9,316 nt of DNA from CAVSBT01 sp964609465 (GTDB lineage: Bacteria; Chloroflexota; Dehalococcoidia; DSTF01; JALHUB01): assembly GCA_964609465.1 (NCBI GenBank), contig CAZSSQ010000097.1, forward strand, positions 1 to 9,316, in the 5' to 3' direction. Below the pieces are notes generated by a model, which had not been told where the DNA came from, ran no database searches, and saw nothing but the letters and a program-made list of their open reading frames with translations. Below, one piece after another: positions 5,805 through 9,316 of the stretch. The position numbers were made by a program, and so were the translations under genes. Numbering within the stretch: the first letter of the stretch is position 1; each line of letters opens with the position of its first letter.

Positions 5805-5832
5805 GTAGGGGCGACCTTCAGGTCGCCGCTAC
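5805..5832. repeat. REP-like hairpin 4 in the ilvN-ilvC gap
   Basis: A 28-base imperfect palindrome that starts GTAG and ends CTAC, with inner stem GGCGACC/GGTCGCC around a TTCA loop and one G/G mismatch. The TTCA loop is on the plus strand here, so it is inverted relative to hairpins 1-3. It lies 24 bp upstream of the ilvC start, just before the ribosome binding site. Confidence 0.7.
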
Positions 5833-5851
5833 ATTCTTCAGCGCTGCTCTG

Positions 5852-5865
5852 CCGGTCGCGACCGG
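5852..5865. repeat. Perfect 14-bp palindrome CCGGTCGCGACCGG
   Basis: Exact self-complementary sequence in the ilvN-ilvC gap. It could be part of the hairpin-repeat cluster; nothing ties it to a known regulator. Confidence 0.4.
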
Positions 5866-5876
5866 AAGGTGGCCGG

Positions 5877-5898
5877 CAGCAGCCCTACAGCAGCCCTA
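5877..5898. repeat. 11-bp tandem duplication at the ilvN stop codon
   Basis: CAGCAGCCCTA occurs twice in tandem (5877-5887 and 5888-5898), with CAGCAG starting a third time. The first copy met by the ribosome contains the ilvN stop (TAG at 5898-5896). It looks like local slippage duplication of the gene end. Confidence 0.6.
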
Positions 5899-6468
5899 CA
5901 GCAGGCTGCCCACGCGGGGCTTGCCTTCGCCGGCGGGACGGAAGCGGACGGGCCCGGTGGCCTCGGCGCTTTCGATGGTGGCGGCGGCGCCTCGAGTCAT
6001 GGCCACACGGCCCGTGCGTACCAGCTCCCGGATACCGTAGGGCCGCAGCATCTCGATGATGGCGTCTACCTTATCCTCCGTGCCCGTCACCTGGACGATG
6101 ACCGACTCCGGCGACACGTCGATGATGTCGGCCCGGAAGATGTCCACCACCTCGATGACGGCGCTGCGGTTGGCGGGGCTGGCGCTCACCTTGATGAGGG
6201 CCAGCTCCCGGGCCACCATGTCCTCCTCGGTGAGGTCGGTCATCTTGACGACCTCGATGATCTTGTAGAGCTGCTTGGTGACCTGCTCGACATCAGTGGT
6301 GGCGCCGTCGACGACGAAGGTCATGCGGGAGAGCCCGGGGACCTCGCTGTGGCCTACGGCCAGGCTCTCGATGTTGAAGCCCCGCTGGCGCCACTTGTTG
6401 GCGATGCGGTTGAGGACACCGGGCTTGTTCTCCACCAAGGCGACGATGGTGTGCTTCACCGTCTTCAC
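5896..6468 (-). CDS. ilvN: Acetohydroxyacid synthase small (regulatory) subunit
   Basis: Regulatory partner of IlvB that raises its activity and confers valine feedback inhibition. 190 residues. The N-terminal ACT domain (about 5-78) has VENKPGVLNRI (12-22), with G17 and N32 (NIESLAVG) at the positions that contact valine in E. coli IlvH/IlvN-type subunits. The C-terminal small-subunit domain (about 84-160) has ARELALIKV (86-94) and YGIRELVRTGRVAMTRG (144-160), both standard. Start is GTG at 6468, in a 4-nt GTGA overlap with the ilvB stop, with GAAGG 7 nt upstream inside ilvB; this implies translational coupling and matched subunit amounts. The tail (161-190) is longer than in many homologues and ends at an 11-bp duplication. 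Confidence 0.96.
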   Translation of the reverse strand: MKTVKHTIVALVENKPGVLNRIANKWRQRGFNIESLAVGHSEVPGLSRMTFVVDGATTDVEQVTKQLYKIIEVVKMTDLTEEDMVARELALIKVSASPANRSAVIEVVDIFRADIIDVSPESVIVQVTGTEDKVDAIIEMLRPYGIRELVRTGRVAMTRGAAATIESAEATGPVRFRPAGEGKPRVGSLL

Positions 6469-8192
6469 GGTCGCACCTTCTCTTTCTCCCGCCGCGGCGA
6501 GGGCGCGGGCGCTTCAATCATCTTAGGCTGATCGATAGTCTCCGCAAGGCTGGCTCCCGGCGGCACCATGGGGTAGCAGTTCTCCATCTGCTCCACCTGG
6601 AAGTCGATAAGGACCGGGCCCGGGTGCTGAAGCGCCCTCTCGATGGCTGGCACCACCTGGGAGCGGTCGGTGACACGCAGGCCCACCAGGCCGAAAGCCT
6701 CGGCCAGCTTGACGAAGTCCGGGCTGAACTCGCGAGTGGAGATCAGGCGGTTGTCGTAGAACATGGTCTGCCACTGGCGCACCATGCCCAGGTAGCCGTT
6801 GTTGATGATGGCGAACTTGATGGGCAGCTCTTGCTCAACGACGGTAGCCAGATCTTGGAGGGTCATCTGGAAACTGCCGTCGCCGGCGATGGACCAGACC
6901 AGGTCCTTGGGGAAGGCGAACTGGACGCCTATGGCGGCGGGTGTGTCAAAGCCCATCGTACCCAGACCCCCCGAGGTGACGAAGGAGTTGGGCTTGTCAC
7001 CCCAGAAGAACTGGGCGGCCCACATCTGGTGCTGGCCGACGCCGGTGACGTAGTAGGCGTCGGGGCCGGAGAGCTCGTAGATCTTCTTGATCACGAACTG
7101 GGGCAGGAGCTGGTCGTTCTCCGGGATGAGGATGGACGGGTGCTCCCGGCGCACTTGCGCGATCCGCTCCAGCCAGGAGTCGTGCCGGGCGGGCTCCACC
7201 TGCTGGACGAGGGCGGCCAGCACGTTCTTGACGTCGCCCACGATGGGCACCGTTGGCTTGACGTTCTTGCCGATCTCCGCCGGGTCGATGTCGATGTGGA
7301 TGATCCTGGCATGGGGCGCGAAGTCCTTGAGGCGTCCCGTTATCCGGTCGTCGAAGCGCATGCCAACGGCGACGATGAGGTCGGCCTCGCTGATGGCGAT
7401 GTTGTTCCAGTACATGCCGTGCATGCCCGGCATGCCCAGGTAGAGGGGGTGGGAGCCGGGGAAGCAGCTCAGGCCCAGGAGGGTGGCTATGACGGGGATG
7501 TGGGCCTTCTCAGCCAGGGCTCGCAGTTCGTCAAAGGCGCGGGAGAGGATGACGCCGTGGCCGGCCAGGATGAGTGGGCAGTCTGACTCGTCGATGAGCT
7601 GGGCGGCCTTCTTGATCTGTGTCGGGTGGCCCTGGACGGTGGGCCGGTAGCCGCGCAGGTCCAGCTTCTCCGGGTAGTGGAACTCGGTCTGCTGCTGCAT
7701 GACGTCCCGGGGGACGTCGATGAGGACCGGCCCGGGCCGTCCTGTTCTAGCGATATAGAAGGCCTCCCGCACCGTGTGGGCCAGTTCCTCGGCTTCCAGC
7801 ACCAGGTGGTTATGCTTGGTGATGGGGAGGGTGATACCGGTGATATCCGCTTCCTGAAAGCCGTCGCGGCCGATGAGCCAGGTGGCTACCTCGCCGGTGA
7901 TAGCCACCATGGGCACGGAGTCCATCCAGGCATTGGCGATGCCAGTGACGAGGTTGGTGGCCCCCGGGCCGGAGGTGGCGAAGCATACGCCTACCTTGCC
8001 TGTCACTCGGGCGTAGGCGTCGGCGGCGTGGGCGGCGCACTGCTCGTGGCGGACCAGTACGTGCTTGATCTGCGGGTAGGAAGGCAGGCAGTCGTAGATG
8101 GGCAGGTTGGCTCCGCCAGGGAGGCCAAAGATGGTCTCTGTGCCTTCTCTGGCGAGGCATTCCATGATGATCTGGGCCCCGCTTAGCTTCAT
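6465..8192 (-). CDS. ilvB: Acetohydroxyacid (acetolactate) synthase large subunit
   Basis: ThDP- and FAD-dependent enzyme joining pyruvate to pyruvate or 2-ketobutyrate, the first common step of branched-chain amino acid synthesis. 575 residues, full length. ThDP N-domain: catalytic glutamate E50 in VRHEQCAAHAADAYAR. Central FAD-binding domain follows (about 190-330, GMRFDDRITGRLKDF 277-291). C-terminal ThDP-binding motif runs from GDG (437-439) to NN (464-465). The biosynthetic FQE motif is at 112-114. Position 103 is Ala in GEVATWLIG, where most homologues have Pro (QVP). Start ATG 8192 has AGGGGGA about 9-10 nt upstream. It is the first enzyme of the operon, and its stop overlaps the ilvN start. 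The charged, proline-rich tail (about 558-575) is poorly conserved. Biosynthetic rather than catabolic synthase is supported by the adjacent ilvN and T-box. Confidence 0.97.
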   Translation of the reverse strand: MKLSGAQIIMECLAREGTETIFGLPGGANLPIYDCLPSYPQIKHVLVRHEQCAAHAADAYARVTGKVGVCFATSGPGATNLVTGIANAWMDSVPMVAITGEVATWLIGRDGFQEADITGITLPITKHNHLVLEAEELAHTVREAFYIARTGRPGPVLIDVPRDVMQQQTEFHYPEKLDLRGYRPTVQGHPTQIKKAAQLIDESDCPLILAGHGVILSRAFDELRALAEKAHIPVIATLLGLSCFPGSHPLYLGMPGMHGMYWNNIAISEADLIVAVGMRFDDRITGRLKDFAPHARIIHIDIDPAEIGKNVKPTVPIVGDVKNVLAALVQQVEPARHDSWLERIAQVRREHPSILIPENDQLLPQFVIKKIYELSGPDAYYVTGVGQHQMWAAQFFWGDKPNSFVTSGGLGTMGFDTPAAIGVQFAFPKDLVWSIAGDGSFQMTLQDLATVVEQELPIKFAIINNGYLGMVRQWQTMFYDNRLISTREFSPDFVKLAEAFGLVGLRVTDRSQVVPAIERALQHPGPVLIDFQVEQMENCYPMVPPGASLAETIDQPKMIEAPAPSPRREKEKVRP

Positions 8193-8268
8193 AGTCTGAA
8201 ATCCCCCTGTCTAGGAACCGGCGCCTTAGCGCTGGTCTTCGCTATCTCTTGAATGCCCGCTGAGATTT

Positions 8269-8307
8269 GGCCTGCTCGCCCGGCGGTCTCGCGGGCGACT
8301 ATAGGCC
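8269..8307 (-). repeat. Strong two-part hairpin spanning the small leader ORF stop
   Basis: Outer arms GGCCT/AGGCC (8269-8273, 8303-8307) and a perfect 7-bp inner stem TCGCCCG/CGGGCGA (8276-8282, 8292-8298) with a 9-nt loop. The stop codon of the small ORF (8299-8301) is between the two stems on one side. No U-run follows on the minus strand, so a simple intrinsic terminator is not supported. Confidence 0.5.
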
Positions 8308-8327
8308 GAGGAGGGCCGCCGCTGCAA
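8298..8327 (-). promoter_or_regulatory. Possible internal promoter before ilvB
   Basis: On the minus strand TATAGT (8303-8298) is one base from the sigma70 -10 consensus, and TTGCAG lies 18 nt upstream (8327-8322) as a poor -35. In such GC-rich DNA the -10 match stands out. If used, transcription would start near 8291 and bypass the T-box. Weak evidence only. Confidence 0.25.
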
Positions 8328-8469
8328 GCAGTAAGGGCCCCCTGAGGAGGGCGAGGACTACGGCGCGGTCCCGGGCAAGGGCCAGGCCCGCACCGCGGGC
8401 CCCGGCCTGCGCCGAGACCGTGAACGCCTCCTGGAGAGGAAACTGAAGCAGTCCCTGAAAGCTAGTCAT
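8299..8469 (-). CDS. Candidate 56-aa leader peptide rich in Leu and Ala
   Basis: Small ORF between the T-box terminator and ilvB: ATG 8469, TAG at 8301-8299. It begins MTSFQGLLQFPLQEAF. Its last third is dominated by Leu, Val and Ala (VVLALL, then PLLLAAAALLGL), with 14 Leu codons in 56 and four CTC-CTC or CTG-CTT type doublets. This resembles ilv/leu attenuation leader peptides, and a strong hairpin overlaps its stop codon. Against it: no good Shine-Dalgarno sequence (only GAGAAGAG directly before ATG), no U-run terminator downstream, and GC-rich DNA easily gives Ala/Leu codons by chance. Could equally be non-coding leader. Confidence 0.3.
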   Translation of the reverse strand: MTSFQGLLQFPLQEAFTVSAQAGARGAGLALARDRAVVLALLRGPLLLAAAALLGL

Positions 8470-8495
8470 CTCTTCTCGAAAGCTGGGTTGACCCG

Positions 8496-8527
8496 AATGA
8501 ATAGTCCCGCCCCCGAAGGGACGGGAC
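8496..8527 (-). terminator. T-box-controlled intrinsic terminator
   Basis: Ten-bp stem GTCCCGTCCC/GGGGCGGGAC (8527-8504; one U-G pair) closed by a TTCG tetraloop and followed by TATTCATT. The CCCTT in its left arm (8520-8516) is also the partner of AAGGG in the T-box antiterminator, so the two structures exclude each other. Confidence 0.9.
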
Positions 8528-8777
8528 GGATGCCCGCGGTACCACCCTTCTTGCCCTCGCCGGGGCTACCACACCGGCAGCCACAAGCGGAACCACTCGA
8601 CGCGCGCTAACGGGCGCCTCCCGGCCGAACCTACCATCCGCCCCTGGCAGACCTGGGCTCGGCGGCTCCGGGGCGAGTTCGAGCTTCCTGTGGCGCCGGG
8701 CTTTCACCTGCTCCCGGCTCTCTGTGGCCGTTGGAAAGCCCTACTGCTCCCCTTCACAGCCTGTAGGGACCTAGTTG
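8496..8777 (-). ncRNA. Leucine T-box riboswitch leader (specifier CUC)
   Basis: A tRNA-sensing leader that controls readthrough into ilvB. Stem I (8761-8664) has a GGC/GCC base, a kink-turn (TGTGA with GGAG), and a specifier loop with AGTA (8745-8742) opposite GAA (8680-8678). Directly after GAA is CTC (8677-8675), a Leu codon, read by tRNA-Leu(GAG). The upper part has the paired distal-loop motifs CAGAGAGC (8724-8717) and GGTGAAAG (8708-8701). Stem II elements include CCCGTTAGCGCGCGTCGAGTGG (given in two parts: CCCGTTAGCGC, GCGTCGAGTGG). Stem III is GCCGG/CCGGC (8578-8559). The canonical T-box AAGGGTGGTACCGCG is at 8549-8535; its TGGT bulge would pair with an ACCA tRNA end, consistent with an A discriminator. 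A terminator follows. Class and amino acid are well supported by the sequence. Confidence 0.93.
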
Positions 8778-8783
8778 GGCCTT

Positions 8784-8812
8784 AGTGTAGGGGTGGCTTC
8801 ACGTTTTGTCAA
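8784..8812 (-). promoter_or_regulatory. Sigma70-type promoter of the ilv-leu operon
   Basis: On the minus strand a perfect -35 TTGACA (8812-8807), a 17-nt spacer and a -10 TACACT (8789-8784; 4 of 6 consensus). The predicted start at about 8777 is some 15 nt before T-box stem I, exactly where a leader transcript should begin. It lies 36 nt after the rimI stop codon. Confidence 0.85.
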
Positions 8813-8848
8813 GCGCGCGAGGGTGGCGTGAAAGGTCTCCTCCAGCCC

Positions 8849-9316
8849 TCACACATTCGGGGGGAGGCTGTAGGCGCAGCCCCAGCGTCGGTGGTGCGCC
8901 TCCTTGAGAGATTGGCAGCGCTCCCGGAAGGCCGGGGAACTTAGGGGAGGGGTGGTCATGATCAAGGCGTCTTCACGGTTATCGTAGTACCGAGACCTGA
9001 CTCCCACCCGATTGAAGCCGTACTTCTCGTACAGGGAGACGGCGGCCTCGTTGGAGGGGCGTACCTCGAGGGTCATCACCTCCTGCCCGTGTGCGACGGT
9101 TACCTCCATGGCGGCGATGAGGAGCAGTTCGCCCAGGCCGTGCCGTCGCCGACCTTCCCGCACCGCCAGGGTGACGATGTGCGCCTCCCCCACCATGAGC
9201 CACAGGCCCACGAACCCGAGAATCAGCTCTTGAGTAGGTTCGGGTGGGGGCTGGAGGCTGAGCAAGCGGCGCACGGTCTCTCGCCAGCCCCGAGGGCGTT
9301 GCACCGGGGCCGGCGG
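8849..9316 (-). CDS. rimI: Ribosomal-protein-alanine N-acetyltransferase RimI, 5'-truncated by window edge
   Basis: GNAT-fold acetyltransferase of the RimI group, which acetylates the N-terminal alanine of ribosomal protein S18 in model bacteria. The frame is open through position 9316 with no upstream stop. A GTG at 9304 is an unlikely true start, because RimI proteins usually have about 60 residues before the GFVGLWLMVGEAHI strand and only about 28 are present from that codon. Counting from that GTG, the acetyl-CoA pyrophosphate loop is REGRRRHGLGELLL (49-62), and the C-terminal RimI signature RPSNEAAVSLYEKYGF (82-97) and RSRYYDNREDALIM (102-115) is intact. It has a 35-residue C-terminal extension beyond the fold. 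The gene ends just upstream of the operon promoter and is probably a separate unit; no clear terminator lies between. Confidence 0.88.
   Translation of the reverse strand, partial: PPAPVQRPRGWRETVRRLLSLQPPPEPTQELILGFVGLWLMVGEAHIVTLAVREGRRRHGLGELLLIAAMEVTVAHGQEVMTLEVRPSNEAAVSLYEKYGFNRVGVRSRYYDNREDALIMTTPPLSSPAFRERCQSLKEAHHRRWGCAYSLPPNV

Noticed and set aside
4849..5808. 319-codon plus-strand ORF opposite ilvC
   Set aside because: Antisense shadow of a clearly coding gene; composition rich in Leu/Val/Gly/His with no recognisable domain, as GC-rich codon bias produces.
6624..7586. 320-codon plus-strand ORF opposite ilvB
   Set aside because: Same type of antisense shadow; ilvB on the minus strand has every expected motif.
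8462..8707. 81-codon minus-strand ORF overlapping the leader
   Set aside because: It runs through T-box stem I, the antiterminator and the terminator, whose structure fully explains the sequence; the protein is Arg/Pro-rich low-complexity, typical of a chance GC-rich frame.
8820..8848. Terminator for rimI
   Set aside because: No stable stem followed by a U-run between the rimI stop and the ilv promoter.

Overview
The window carries most of a branched-chain amino acid biosynthesis operon on the minus strand. In transcription order (right to left) it reads: 3' part of rimI, a promoter, a leucine-type T-box riboswitch with its terminator, a 300-bp second leader stretch, ilvB, ilvN, ilvC, a bacterioferritin-like gene, a small IS200/REP-type transposase, leuA, a membrane PH-domain gene, and the 5' part of leuC running off the left edge. 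No convincing plus-strand gene was seen. The DNA is GC-rich. The gene order ilvBNC-leuA-leuC, a T-box in front of ilvB, and scattered GTAGGGG/TTCA hairpin repeats suggest a Chloroflexota-like bacterium (perhaps Dehalococcoidia). That assignment is inference from memory, not from a search.

The pathway logic is clear. IlvB and IlvN (acetohydroxyacid synthase) make acetolactate or acetohydroxybutyrate. IlvC (ketol-acid reductoisomerase) converts these to dihydroxy acids. LeuA (2-isopropylmalate synthase) diverts 2-ketoisovalerate to leucine, and LeuC (with LeuD, presumably just beyond the left edge) isomerises isopropylmalate. A consensus sigma70-type promoter (8784-8812) drives a T-box leader (about 8496-8777) whose specifier codon is CUC. 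Uncharged tRNA-Leu should therefore block the terminator at 8496-8527 and switch on the operon. IlvN and LeuA carry the expected effector domains for valine and leucine feedback.

The unexpected parts lie between and beside the enzymes. (1) After the T-box terminator there is a possible second leader: a 56-codon ORF with a Leu/Ala-rich tail ending in a strong hairpin, overlapped by a possible internal promoter. (2) The reductoisomerase lacks the Arg and Ser normally seen in the NADPH 2'-phosphate loop and has Asp-Glu there, so it may prefer NADH. (3) A 1.2-kb block holding the ferritin-like gene and the transposase sits between ilvC and leuA, bracketed by two 63-bp direct repeats (58/63 identical). 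(4) The transposase is flanked by perfect 25-bp inverted copies of a REP-like hairpin. At least four other hairpins in the window share the TGAA/TTCA loop, and one of them supplies the ilvC stop codon. (5) A two-pass membrane PH-domain protein lies between leuA and leuC.

Gene-free stretches over about 250 bp are 3363-3659 and 4529-4785 (arrays of small hairpins) and 8193-8848 (promoter, T-box and second leader).
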